From the NCBI GenBank assembly GCA_002449335.1, contig DKDL01000072.1, positions 71,025 to 102,124 on the forward strand: a stretch of DNA of 31,100 nucleotides, given 5' to 3'. The stretch comes from Succinatimonas sp. UBA6849. GTDB taxonomy: Bacteria > Pseudomonadota > Gammaproteobacteria > Enterobacterales > Succinivibrionaceae. Below are positions 7,457-15,634 of the stretch, one piece after another. Made by a program: the position numbers and the translations under genes. The stretch's first letter is position 1. Every line of letters starts with the position of its first letter. A model generated the notes under the pieces. The model was not told the DNA's origin. It saw only the letters and a program-made list of their open reading frames with translations, and did not search any database.

Positions 7457-8686
7457 ATGACAATTTTAAATCCTTTCTTTGGTAAATACGGTGGACAGTA
7501 CGTTCCAGAGGTTTTACTACCAGCACTAAACCAGTTAGAAAAGACTTTCGTTGAAGCTAGAAATGATCCTGAGTTTAAAAAGGAATTAAGCGATTTATTA
7601 AATAAATACGCAGGTCGTCCTACTCCATTAACCTTGTGCAGAAACATCACCAAGGGAACCAAAACCAAGATTTATCTAAAGCGTGAGGATTTACTGCACG
7701 GTGGTGCTCATAAAACCAATCAGGTTTTAGGTCAAGCATTACTGGCAAAACGCATGGGTAAAACCAGAATCATCGCAGAGACCGGTGCAGGTCAGCATGG
7801 TGTAGCAACAGCTTTAATCTGTGCCCTGTTAGGATTTAAGTGCCGTATCTATATGGGTGCTACCGATACAGAAAGACAAAAGCCAAACGTATTTAGAATG
7901 AGACTTATGGGTGCTGAAGTGGTACCTGTAAACGTAGGTGCAGCAACCTTAAAAGAAGCTTGCAATGAAGCTTTACGTGACTATGCAGCTAACTTTGAAA
8001 ACACTCACTATATGATTAGTACAGCAGCAGGTCCACACCCATTCCCAACTACCGTACGTGAATTCCAAAAAATCATCGGTGAAGAAATTCATGAGCAGAT
8101 CTTACAGGAAGAAGGACGCCTACCTGATGCTTGTATTGCTTGCGTAGGTGGCGGTTCAAACGCTATCGGTATGTTTACAGATTTCTTAGATACTGATGTA
8201 CCTTTATACGGTGTTGAACCTTATGGTTTAGGCATTGAAACTCCTAAACACGGAGGCACTATTGCAAGAGGTACTGATGGTATCTTCTTTGGCGCTTACT
8301 CAAAGAACTTGCAGACACATGATGGTCAGATTAACGAATCCTACTCAATTTCAGCAGGTCTAGATTTCCCATCAGTAGGTCCTCAGCATGCTTACTTAGG
8401 AGAGACAGGCAGAGTTAAATACGTAGGTGCAACCGATGATGACGCACTTGAGGCTTTCGTAGAGCTCTCTCAGCAAGAAGGTATTATTCCAGCTCTTGAG
8501 TCTTCACACGCTTTAGCTTTTGCTTTAAGACTTATGAGACAGAATCCTAACAAGGAGCAGATCTTAGTAGTTAACGTATCAGGACGTGGTGACAAGGATA
8601 TTTTCAATGTATCAAATATTCTTGAGAAGAAAGGCTGTGTAACTGAGCACGGTGTATCAACAGCTAATTTAAAGGTTACAAAGTAA
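7457..8686 (+). CDS. trpB: tryptophan synthase beta subunit
   Basis: 409 residues, slightly longer than the ~397 typical of enterobacterial TrpB. It condenses indole with serine on pyridoxal phosphate. The cofactor lysine is Lys86 in GGAHKTNQVLG. The phosphate-binding loop GGGSNAIGMF, AETGAGQHG and the C-terminal SGRGDKD are all present. GGAG precedes the ATG by eight bases. TrpA begins 10 bases after its stop, the normal arrangement for the alpha2-beta2 complex. Serine for this reaction is supplied by the pathway whose first enzyme, SerA, is encoded 3 kb downstream. Confidence 0.98.
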   Translation: MTILNPFFGKYGGQYVPEVLLPALNQLEKTFVEARNDPEFKKELSDLLNKYAGRPTPLTLCRNITKGTKTKIYLKREDLLHGGAHKTNQVLGQALLAKRMGKTRIIAETGAGQHGVATALICALLGFKCRIYMGATDTERQKPNVFRMRLMGAEVVPVNVGAATLKEACNEALRDYAANFENTHYMISTAAGPHPFPTTVREFQKIIGEEIHEQILQEEGRLPDACIACVGGGSNAIGMFTDFLDTDVPLYGVEPYGLGIETPKHGGTIARGTDGIFFGAYSKNLQTHDGQINESYSISAGLDFPSVGPQHAYLGETGRVKYVGATDDDALEAFVELSQQEGIIPALESSHALAFALRLMRQNPNKEQILVVNVSGRGDKDIFNVSNILEKKGCVTEHGVSTANLKVTK

Positions 8687-8696
8687 GGAGAGTATC

Positions 8697-9512
8697 ATGG
8701 AAAACCGTTTTGAAAACCGATTTGCTGAGCTTCAGAAAAAAGGCGAAGGCGCATTTTTACCTTTTGTAACCTTATGTGATCCAAACTACGATACCTCACT
8801 TAAGATCTTAAAAGCTTTAATTAAAGGTGGCGCTGATGCTCTAGAGTTAGGATTCCCATTCTCAGATCCTTGCGCAGATGGTCCTGTAATTCAAAATGCT
8901 GATAAAAGAGCTTTAAACTCAGGTGCTACCACCGACGATTTCTTTAACCTAATTCGTGAAATTAGAAAAGAGAACGACACAATTCCTGTAAGTATCTTAG
9001 TGTATGCAAACGTAGTTGTAGCTCGTGGTATCAATAAGTTCTTCCACGACGCTCATGAAGCTGGTATTGATGGTGTGTTAATTCCTGATGTTCCTTGCAA
9101 CATGCTTCATACCTGTGAGGACTTTGAAAAGTGTGCTCGGGACAATGGCGTACATACAGTGTTAATTGCACCTCCAAATGCTGATGAAGCTACTTTAGAG
9201 GAAATTGCAAAGCACTCTAAAGGTTACACCTACGTGCTATCACGCTTTGGTATTACAGGTACAGAGAATACCTTTGGTAAACCTGTAAAAGTGATCAACA
9301 GAATTAAAGAGCTAAACGGCGCTACCCCAGTTTTAGGATTTGGTATTTCAACACCTGAGCACGTAAAACAGGCTCTTGAGACAGGCGCTAAGGGAGCTAT
9401 AGCAGGTTCTGCTTGTGTTAAAATAGTTGAAAAGAATCTTAACAATGTACCGAAGATGCTTGAAGAGCTTGAAGCATACGTTCATTCGATGAAAGAAGCT
9501 ACTAGAGCATAA
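8697..9512 (+). CDS. trpA: tryptophan synthase alpha subunit
   Basis: 271 residues, normal length. It cleaves indole-3-glycerol phosphate and passes indole through the tunnel to TrpB. The catalytic acids are Glu50 in ALELGFPFSDP and Asp61 in CADGPVIQ. Other family marks are LIPDVPC, LIAPPNA, YVLSRFGITGTE and GFGISTPEHV. AAGGAG lies seven bases before the ATG. It is the last gene of the trp block and is followed by an intrinsic terminator at 9541-9565. Confidence 0.97.
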   Translation: MENRFENRFAELQKKGEGAFLPFVTLCDPNYDTSLKILKALIKGGADALELGFPFSDPCADGPVIQNADKRALNSGATTDDFFNLIREIRKENDTIPVSILVYANVVVARGINKFFHDAHEAGIDGVLIPDVPCNMLHTCEDFEKCARDNGVHTVLIAPPNADEATLEEIAKHSKGYTYVLSRFGITGTENTFGKPVKVINRIKELNGATPVLGFGISTPEHVKQALETGAKGAIAGSACVKIVEKNLNNVPKMLEELEAYVHSMKEATRA

Positions 9513-9540
9513 GATGTTTGCATTAATTTGGTAGTTAAAG

Positions 9541-9566
9541 ATGGCGTATTTCATACGCCATTTTTA
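9541..9566 (+). terminator. intrinsic terminator after trpA
   Basis: ATGGCGTAT (9541-9549) pairs with ATACGCCAT (9553-9561), followed by TTTTTATTT. It ends the trpDCBA transcript; the MFS gene ribosome binding site (GAGAGGA) lies only a few bases downstream, so that gene depends on read-through or on a promoter overlapping this region. Confidence 0.85.
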
Positions 9567-9580
9567 TTTGAGAGGAACTA

Positions 9581-10753
9581 ATGAAACTTTTTTCTACAAA
9601 AGAAAATCTGCTATTTATGGCAGGTCATTTTGCTACAGATCTTTGTCATGGTTCTCTTCCAGTGATCTTAGCTTACATGTATCAGGCGGGCAGACTTGAT
9701 TCATACTCATCTGTTGCAATTTTGATGATGGCAAATACTGTATTAAATGCAGTAATTCAGCCACTAGCTGGTAATCTTGCGGACTCAAAACCAAGACCTT
9801 ACTTAATGAGTATCGGTATTGCTCTAGCGTTTCTAGGCATCATGTTTTTAGGTTTTGTTGAAAATAAAGTAGTCCAATTCCTACTGGTAAGTTTAATTGG
9901 TCTTGGAGCTGCACTCTTCCACCCAGCAGGTGGCAAAATGGCCAACGTATTTGGTGGTTCAAGGCTTGGTAAAAGCATGTCCATCTTCTCGGTAGGTGGC
10001 AACTTAGGTATGGCTTGCGGTCCATTCTACTTTACAGCCTTCTATATTCTCTTTGGTTTAGATGCAACTCTTACCATGTGTATTCCTGGTATTGCTATTA
10101 TCATTGTATACATGCTAAGAAACCGTTACTACACCTTAGCTTGTATTCATCACAATAAAGAAGTTAAAAAAGCATTCGCTCAAAATGATCAGAAAGAAAA
10201 TGTTAAAGGCTTCTTATATCTAGTCTTCATTCTGTTTGTGCGTTCTGCTGGCTGGTACTCATTCGTATCTTTCTTATCACTGTACTACATGCATAAGCTC
10301 AATATCTCAGATGAGATAGCGACCCTTTTAAATGGTATGGTTGCTCTTGTAGGCGCATTAGCTACCTTCTCTGGTGGTACCGTATCAGATAAGATTGGTT
10401 TTAACAGAATTATTACCTGGGCATCATTAGCCTCAGCTCCATTTATCATTCTGTTCACTCAAACAGACAATCCAGTGATCGCAACCTTGCTGTTAATTCC
10501 TTTTGCATTGCTCTTCTTTGCAGCAATGTCTCCTACCGTAGTTGTAGGTCAGAAGCTTCTATGCAAGCACGTTGGTATGGCAACAGGATTTACCATCGGT
10601 CTGTCAATGAGTTTTGGTGGTTTGGTTGCACCTTTAATTGGTAAACTAGGTGACGAGTACGGTATTGAATACATTATGTATGCTGTAGCTTGCTTTATCA
10701 CCATAGCTGCGATTGCAACTATCTTCCTGCCAAAGGTTGATGCTAAAGCTTAA
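9581..10753 (+). CDS. MFS exporter, fosmidomycin-resistance (Fsr) family-like
   Basis: 390 residues, strongly hydrophobic throughout with about 12 predicted membrane helices. The N terminus (HFATDLCHGSLPVIL), the Asp-bearing loop NLADSKPRPYL and FHPAGGKMAN followed by SVGGNLGMACGP resemble the Fsr branch of the major facilitator superfamily. E. coli Fsr exports fosmidomycin, but the natural substrate of such proteins is often unknown. A role in exporting an aromatic compound is only a guess from position behind trpA. AGAGGA lies five bases before the ATG. A bidirectional terminator follows. Confident for family, uncertain for substrate. Confidence 0.85.
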   Translation: MKLFSTKENLLFMAGHFATDLCHGSLPVILAYMYQAGRLDSYSSVAILMMANTVLNAVIQPLAGNLADSKPRPYLMSIGIALAFLGIMFLGFVENKVVQFLLVSLIGLGAALFHPAGGKMANVFGGSRLGKSMSIFSVGGNLGMACGPFYFTAFYILFGLDATLTMCIPGIAIIIVYMLRNRYYTLACIHHNKEVKKAFAQNDQKENVKGFLYLVFILFVRSAGWYSFVSFLSLYYMHKLNISDEIATLLNGMVALVGALATFSGGTVSDKIGFNRIITWASLASAPFIILFTQTDNPVIATLLLIPFALLFFAAMSPTVVVGQKLLCKHVGMATGFTIGLSMSFGGLVAPLIGKLGDEYGIEYIMYAVACFITIAAIATIFLPKVDAKA

Positions 10754-10784
10754 TTTTAAAGCAATAACTTTAGTTTAGGATAAT

Positions 10785-10816
10785 AATACAGCCAGCTTAA
10801 CGCTGGCTGTATTGTT
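10785..10816. terminator. bidirectional terminator between convergent genes
   Basis: A perfect 12-bp stem AATACAGCCAGC (10785-10796) / GCTGGCTGTATT (10802-10813) with a five-base loop. On the plus strand it is followed by GTTTTAATT; on the minus strand by TATTATCCT. It separates the MFS gene (+) from the secreted-protein gene (-), whose stop codon begins four bases beyond the stem. Confidence 0.85.
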
Positions 10817-11794
10817 TTAATTAGAACTTGAAGATACAGGCTTACCATCATCACCTATAGCCATAGGCTTAGCCTTACCAAGATCATCAGAATCAGAACT
10901 GTCTTTGTTTTGAACAGCATCTGCGCCTATCGGTTTACCATCATCTCCAATTGAAGCTACACCACCACCTGGTGTAAAGACTTGAACCTCAGGTGCCTTA
11001 TCATCTTCTTTATCTGTTTTAAGGTCTGATAGAGGATCATCAGCTGAGGTCTCTAAGACATCATTCTTAACGGGAGTTAAACCATCGTTTGGCTGCTTTG
11101 GTTTTAATGAATAATCTTTAGGGGAAGCATCAGCAGGCTCTTTAGTTAAATAGTCTGGCAACAAAGTCACAGTACCATTGTAATTTTGTACCATCTTATT
11201 AAGTCTTGAGCAGTCAGATAAAATCTTATCAGAGATATCAAAAAAGCCTTCTAAAGGTACTGAATAAGTACGAGGCTTCATTCTCATACCCTGCAGCAGC
11301 GCAATATGCAGCTGACCGCCTTCGCCTATCTGTAAGAAAAGATCTGAGAGTTTTTTCTGTTGAGATTTGGTAAAAGGCGCAAAAATAATTCTTGAAGGAG
11401 GTACAATCTGACCTCTCATTGAATATTCCTGTCCCTTATCAACTAGGAATCTTGCAAAGACATATCCCCTGTTGGTATCGTTCATGGAAATATCTAAAGC
11501 AGGTACATCTAATTCAAAAGCAGGAGTTGCACTTTGATACATACAGCCTGTTTTAAAACTGTATTTATTAGTAAGTGATCTCTGAACTGTAAATACAGCC
11601 TGTCTGTGCATTACCGTGCGATCAATCTGCAATATCTTAGCAGGAGATCCATTGTTAAAAGTATTATCGTGGCTGTCTAATAATCTCCACACATATGAGG
11701 ATGAAATAGACCAACCAGAATTCATAACAGCACTACAAGTATAAGGTTGTAGTGAGAGCAGTAATGTCGATGTAAGAAGTACCTTTTTAATCAT
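10817..11794 (-). CDS. secreted or periplasmic protein with disordered acidic tail, unknown function
   Basis: 325 residues. The N terminus is a clear signal peptide (MIKK, then LLLSLQ, then a CSA-type cleavage region near residue 22). A folded domain of about 190 residues follows, with Trp, two Cys (in TGCMYQ and LSDCSRL, a possible disulfide) and a basic MRMKPRTYSVPL strand. From about residue 215 the chain is low-complexity and rich in Asp, Lys, Pro and Ser. It contains IGDDGKP twice (about 282-288 and 313-319). No lipobox is convincing. I do not recognise the family; the beta-rich domain faintly recalls IalB-like periplasmic proteins, which I cannot confirm. It lies downstream of serA but is separated by serA's terminator. 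Confidence 0.75.
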   Translation of the reverse strand: MIKKVLLTSTLLLSLQPYTCSAVMNSGWSISSSYVWRLLDSHDNTFNNGSPAKILQIDRTVMHRQAVFTVQRSLTNKYSFKTGCMYQSATPAFELDVPALDISMNDTNRGYVFARFLVDKGQEYSMRGQIVPPSRIIFAPFTKSQQKKLSDLFLQIGEGGQLHIALLQGMRMKPRTYSVPLEGFFDISDKILSDCSRLNKMVQNYNGTVTLLPDYLTKEPADASPKDYSLKPKQPNDGLTPVKNDVLETSADDPLSDLKTDKEDDKAPEVQVFTPGGGVASIGDDGKPIGADAVQNKDSSDSDDLGKAKPMAIGDDGKPVSSSSN

Positions 11795-11857
11795 AGGTTT
11801 ATTGTATTACAGATTTTCTTTGATTAAAGAGGATAAGTCACAAAATGACATTTAAAA

Positions 11858-11899
11858 TGAAAAAGGCTGACTTTACGTTTTATCTGTAGAGTCAGCCTT
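11858..11899 (-). terminator. intrinsic terminator after serA
   Basis: AAGGCTGACT (11863-11872) and AGTCAGCCTT (11890-11899) form a perfect 10-bp stem with a 17-base loop. Read on the minus strand it ends in CCTTTTTCATTTT, a good U-tract. Confidence 0.85.
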
Positions 11900-11918
11900 A
11901 TAAATTAAAAGATCACTA

Positions 11919-13154
11919 TTAGTACAGAATTCTGCACTTTAAGGTGCCTTCAATCTGCTTTAATAAAGGAACAACCTTCTCAGGCTCCTTTGAGTGAATA
12001 TCCATAACTACATAACCAATCTCAGCTGTAGTCTGCAGATACTGAGCAGCAACATTGATGTCCAACTTAGCAAAGATCTCGTTGATCTGACGCATTACAC
12101 CAGGAACGTTCTTGTGGATGTGTAATAGACGTGATACGTTCTCTCTGATTGCTGGTAATGCAACTTCTGGGAAGTTTACAGCAGTTAGAGTTGAACCATT
12201 ATCTGAGTACAGAGCTAACTTCTCAGCAACCTCAGTACCGATGTTTCGCTGAGCTTCCTCAGTGCCAGCACCAATATGAGGAGTTAGAATTACATTATCA
12301 AACTCACGTAATGGAGTTACAAACTCTTCACCGTTCTTTGATGGCTCTTTAGGGTATACGTCAACAGCAGCACCAGCAACTTTACCTGAACGTAAAGCAT
12401 CGCACAGTGCATCAATATCAACCACAGTACCACGAGATGCGTTTAAGAAACGTACGCCGTCTTTCATCTTTGAGAACTGCTCTTTACCAATCATACCTTT
12501 GGTAGTTGTTGTCTCTGGTACGTGTAAAGTAATAATATCTGATCTTTGAAGTAACTCATCTAATGTAGCTACTTGCTTTGCATTACCTAGAACCATCTTG
12601 TTCTCAGTATCGTAGAAGATTACAGATAAACCTAAAGCTTCAGCTAAAATACCTACCTGAGTACCGATGTGACCGTAGCCAATGATACCGATAGTCTTGC
12701 CACGAGCCTCATGACAGCCTGTTGCAGCCTTGTTCCAGCCACCACGGTGTAGTAGAGCGTTACGAGCAGGAATATCACGTAATAACTGCAAATATTCACC
12801 GGTTACTAATTCAGCTACAGAACGAGTATTTGAGAAAGGAGCATTGAATACTGGGATACCAAATTCAGCAGCTGCCTTTAAATCAACTTGGTTAGTACCA
12901 ATACAGAAACAACCAACACCAATTAACTTTTTAGCATGAGATAGAACTTCTCTAGTTAAGTGGGTGCGTGAACGAATACCGATAAAATGAACATTCTCAA
13001 TTTTATCTAAAAGCTCTTGACCATCTAGAGCTTTCTTTAAGTACTCAACGCTTGTGTAGCCAGCCTTTTTTAAAGACTCTACAGCACTTGGATCAACACC
13101 CTCTAATAATAAGATCTTAATCTTTGACTTTTCTAAAGATAATGAAGGATGCAT
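11919..13154 (-). CDS. serA: D-3-phosphoglycerate dehydrogenase
   Basis: 411 residues, the length of E. coli SerA (410). It oxidises 3-phosphoglycerate with NAD, the first step of serine synthesis. The Rossmann motif GYGHIGTQ starts at about residue 159. The catalytic residues are Arg241 (NASRGT), Glu270 (PKEP) and His293 (TPHIGAGT). A C-terminal ACT domain of about 75 residues (VPGVMRQINEIF ... YVVMDIHS ... CRILY) is the site of serine feedback in the enterobacterial enzyme, so serine inhibition is likely. AGAGG lies just before the ATG. It sits between its own terminator and that of the DAHP synthase gene, so it is probably monocistronic. Confidence 0.97.
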   Translation of the reverse strand: MHPSLSLEKSKIKILLLEGVDPSAVESLKKAGYTSVEYLKKALDGQELLDKIENVHFIGIRSRTHLTREVLSHAKKLIGVGCFCIGTNQVDLKAAAEFGIPVFNAPFSNTRSVAELVTGEYLQLLRDIPARNALLHRGGWNKAATGCHEARGKTIGIIGYGHIGTQVGILAEALGLSVIFYDTENKMVLGNAKQVATLDELLQRSDIITLHVPETTTTKGMIGKEQFSKMKDGVRFLNASRGTVVDIDALCDALRSGKVAGAAVDVYPKEPSKNGEEFVTPLREFDNVILTPHIGAGTEEAQRNIGTEVAEKLALYSDNGSTLTAVNFPEVALPAIRENVSRLLHIHKNVPGVMRQINEIFAKLDINVAAQYLQTTAEIGYVVMDIHSKEPEKVVPLLKQIEGTLKCRILY

Positions 13155-13189
13155 GTTAACCTCTGTGATTTAGTAGTTTGTTTAATCAT

Positions 13190-13223
13190 TAAAACAGAAA
13201 TGCCCAACTTTACATTGGGCATT
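13190..13223 (-). terminator. intrinsic terminator after the DAHP synthase gene
   Basis: AATGCCCAA (13199-13207) pairs with TTGGGCATT (13215-13223) around a seven-base loop. On the minus strand the stem is followed by TCTGTTTTAATG. It lies in the 76-base spacer between the DAHP synthase gene and serA. Confidence 0.8.
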
Positions 13224-13230
13224 ATTCTAG

Positions 13231-14346
13231 TTATTTCTTTGACTGATTTACCTTTCGGCGCTCAAGCACAGCATTATTCAGAAGCTCGCATATAGCCTCT
13301 GTGTCTTCTATGTTGATGCACGCGTCAGTAATTGACTGTCCGTAAACTAAGTTGCGTAAATCTTTTGGAAGATCCTGACGGCCTTCAACTAAGTTAGATT
13401 CAAGCATTAAACCGAAGATACGGTTGTCACCAGCTGCGATCTGAGCTGCAACATCCTTAGATACATCAACCTGCTTCTTGAACTGCTTGTGTGAATTTGA
13501 GTGAGAAGCATCGATCATAACCATTGGTTTTAGACCAGCTTTCTCTAATGCCTGACAGGTATTCTCAACATCCTTAGCACTGTAGTTAGGCTCATGACCA
13601 CCACGTAAAATTACGTGACAATCCTCGTTGCCCTTAGTGTGAACAATAGCAACGTGACCCATCTTACTTACTGACATGAAGGTGTGCTCATTAGCTGCAG
13701 CGATTGTTGCATCAATAGCAATCTTTACAGAGCCATCGGTTGCATTCTTAAAGCCGATTGGGCATGAAAGACCTGAAGCTAACTGTCTGTGTAACTGAGA
13801 CTCAGTGGTACGAGCACCAATAGCGCCCCATGCAATGAAGTCATCAATGTACTGAACTGTGATTGGATCTAAGAACTCAGTTGCAGCAGGCATACCTAAG
13901 CTGTTAATGTCGCATAGTAGCTTACGAGCAATTCTTAGACCACGGTTGATGTCATGAGAATCATCAAGACTTGGATCATTGATTAGACCCTTCCAGCCTA
14001 CAGTGGTACGAGGCTTTTCAAAATAAACACGCATGATCACGATTAACTGATCTTCGTACTTCTGACGAAGTTTCATTAAACGGTTTGCGTATTCAATAGC
14101 AGCCTGGGTGTCATGAACTGAGCATGGACCTGCGATAACGATTAGTCTATCGTCTACGCCGTTGTAAACATTATGGATCTCTCGTCTTGTCTGAGAAACA
14201 ATCTGATTGGTAAATTCTGTTGCTGGGAATTTTTCAATAACAGCAATTGGAGGTAGCACCTGGTACATTTCACTAATTCTCGTATCTACAATACCGTGCC
14301 CTGCCTCATTAGGCGGGGTCAGGTTTAAATTCTTATCAATGGTCAT
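13231..14346 (-). CDS. aroG: 3-deoxy-7-phosphoheptulonate (DAHP) synthase, AroG-like
   Basis: 371 residues. It condenses phosphoenolpyruvate and erythrose 4-phosphate, the entry to the shikimate pathway and thus to chorismate for TrpE. Type I-alpha motifs are present: AGPCSVHD, MRVYFEKPRTTVGWKGLINDP, GAIGARTTESQ, GFKNATDG, HVILRGG and MIDASHSNSHKQFKKQ. The SVSKMGHVAIVHTKGNEDCH stretch is closer to E. coli AroG than to AroF or AroH, but isozyme and feedback specificity (Phe, Tyr or Trp) cannot be fixed from sequence alone. AGGCGG precedes the ATG. The 460-base upstream region carries a strong promoter and a terminator hairpin (see 14508-14593), suggesting control of elongation. Confidence 0.93.
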   Translation of the reverse strand: MTIDKNLNLTPPNEAGHGIVDTRISEMYQVLPPIAVIEKFPATEFTNQIVSQTRREIHNVYNGVDDRLIVIAGPCSVHDTQAAIEYANRLMKLRQKYEDQLIVIMRVYFEKPRTTVGWKGLINDPSLDDSHDINRGLRIARKLLCDINSLGMPAATEFLDPITVQYIDDFIAWGAIGARTTESQLHRQLASGLSCPIGFKNATDGSVKIAIDATIAAANEHTFMSVSKMGHVAIVHTKGNEDCHVILRGGHEPNYSAKDVENTCQALEKAGLKPMVMIDASHSNSHKQFKKQVDVSKDVAAQIAAGDNRIFGLMLESNLVEGRQDLPKDLRNLVYGQSITDACINIEDTEAICELLNNAVLERRKVNQSKK

Positions 14347-14401
14347 AAAAGCCGCCTAATTAATTAAAAGAATAAAATCGCCAATAATAATAGTTTGAGG
14401 A

Positions 14402-14434
14402 GTTAAATGAAGACTTACACGAATTGCTTGTCAA
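14402..14434 (-). promoter_or_regulatory. candidate proximal promoter with TyrR-like box upstream of DAHP synthase
   Basis: On the minus strand a perfect TTGACA (14429-14434) precedes a weak -10 (TTCATT, 14406-14411) at 17 bases. Overlapping it, TGTAAG-N6-TTTAAC (14402-14419) resembles the TyrR box TGTAAA-N6-TTTACA with correct spacing, but the conserved C near the end of the right half is absent. It is a plausible but weak operator. Confidence 0.3.
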
Positions 14435-14507
14435 AATACTGTTTTTAGTATTCCCCTGTATTATCAAATTATTAGTATTCACGATTATTACCTAATATAA
14501 ATTAAAC

Positions 14508-14593
14508 AAAAAAGGAGGTCAGTAACTATACTGCCTCGCTGTCCTAAACTCTAGGAGTAGTTCATTATAATGACGAATAGACAAGATCTTCAA
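14508..14593 (-). promoter_or_regulatory. strong promoter driving a short terminated transcript upstream of DAHP synthase
   Basis: On the minus strand TTGAAG (14588-14593) and a perfect TATAAT (14564-14569) are 18 bases apart. Transcription would begin near 14557. Only about 20 bases later a hairpin forms: GAGGCAGTA with TACTGACCTC (one bulge; plus-strand 14515-14537), followed by CTTTTTTGTTT. The product would be about 50 nucleotides with no start codon after the expected start site. It could be an attenuated leader of the DAHP synthase gene 160 bases downstream or an independent small RNA. No Phe-, Tyr- or Trp-rich leader peptide was found. Confidence 0.5.
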
Positions 14594-14710
14594 GTCAAAT
14601 AGACGTTTTGAACGAAAAATATCAAAAATGTCAGTTATTTTGCGTAAAATTTGAAGACTTTTTTAAAGGATAAGCACATCTGCATACCTGATAAAATAAG
14701 GCTTTTAGTA

Positions 14711-14750
14711 AAAAGTAAGGCACAGTGCTTAATTTTTGCAAACTGTGCCT
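14711..14750 (-). terminator. intrinsic terminator after the exonuclease III family gene
   Basis: AGGCACAGT (14718-14726) pairs with ACTGTGCCT (14742-14750), with a small inner TGC/GCA pairing. On the minus strand the stem is followed by TACTTTTTACT. It stops transcription before the DAHP synthase leader region. Confidence 0.7.
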
Positions 14751-14808
14751 ATTTTGTAAAAATCCTAGATTTCAATCTGTCTTAAAAAGATGCAGTTCTA
14801 TTCACTTC

Positions 14809-15615
14809 CTAGAGATCTAACACTAAGGTTACAGGACAGTGATCTGAACCTAAAACATCTGTTTCAATCTTCGCATCAAGTACTTTGTCCTTTAGCTCAT
14901 CTGACACAAAGAAGTAGTCAATTCTCCATCCTACGTTCTTCTTTCTTGCAAAAGTTTTATATGACCACCAGCTGTACATATCAGGTTCATCACCATGAAT
15001 AAGTCTGAAGGTATCAATGTAACCTGAATCTACCATCTTATCTAAAAAGGCGCGCTCAATAGGTAAGAAACCAGTGTTATTAACATTAGTCTTAGGTCTT
15101 GCCAAATCAATTTCTTTATGTGCAATATTAAAATCGCCACAAACTACAATTGGCTTGTCTTTTCTTAGCTCCTGCGCATATTTAAAGAAGCTGTCAAAAA
15201 AGCCCATTTTATAAGGAACACGTTTAAACTCACCTGTAGGTTTGCCTTTTTCATCTAATATGGCAGCTCCACCATTTGGGAAATATCCGTTAAAGAAATG
15301 GAACTTTTCAAACTCAAGATGAATGATTCTGCCTTCACCTTTATATTCTTCATCTGGAAGTTCAAACTCAACAGATAATGGCTTTAATTTGGTAAATACA
15401 GCTGTTCCTGAATAACCTTTTTTAACAGTTGATGAGCAGAAAAAACTCTCATAACCTGGTTTATTTTTTAAATCGTCAGATAACTGTTCTGTGCTTGCCT
15501 TAGTTTCCTGAAAACCGATTACGTCATAATCAGTATTTCTAAACCAGTCAAAGCCTTCTTTAGCAGAAACAGCTCTGATGCCGTTGATGTTCCAAGAACT
15601 TAATGTAATTGCCAT
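14809..15615 (-). CDS. xthA: exodeoxyribonuclease III / AP endonuclease
   Basis: 268 residues, the length of E. coli Xth. It cleaves DNA 5' of abasic sites and acts as a 3' exonuclease in base-excision repair. EEP-superfamily catalytic positions are all present: Asn9 and Asn11 (SWNINGIRA), Glu37 (FQETKAS), Tyr111 (FNGYFPNGG), Asp161 and Asn163 (CGDFNIAH), Asp233 (WRIDYFF) and Asp258-His259 (GSDHCPV). The sequence is nearer the ExoA type (as in Gram-positives and Neisseria) than to classical enterobacterial XthA, so the symbol is approximate. The ribosome binding site is weak (AAGG almost abutting the ATG). It has its own terminator downstream and a repeat-rich spacer upstream. Confidence 0.93.
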   Translation of the reverse strand: MAITLSSWNINGIRAVSAKEGFDWFRNTDYDVIGFQETKASTEQLSDDLKNKPGYESFFCSSTVKKGYSGTAVFTKLKPLSVEFELPDEEYKGEGRIIHLEFEKFHFFNGYFPNGGAAILDEKGKPTGEFKRVPYKMGFFDSFFKYAQELRKDKPIVVCGDFNIAHKEIDLARPKTNVNNTGFLPIERAFLDKMVDSGYIDTFRLIHGDEPDMYSWWSYKTFARKKNVGWRIDYFFVSDELKDKVLDAKIETDVLGSDHCPVTLVLDL

Positions 15616-15634
15616 ACCTTACGCCAATATTATT

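Noticed and set aside
12149..12939. Plus-strand ORFs opposite serA
   Set aside because: They are antisense shadows of a well-conserved gene with no ribosome binding sites or recognisable products; the same applies to other opposite-strand ORFs over trp, macB, glgP and pepT.
13155..13230. Operon of DAHP synthase and serA
   Set aside because: A clear intrinsic terminator lies in the 76-base spacer, so independent transcription is more likely.
14550..14566. MNYS leader peptide upstream of DAHP synthase
   Set aside because: The ATG overlaps the -10 hexamer TATAAT and would not be transcribed from that promoter, and the four-codon ORF has no regulatory codon run.
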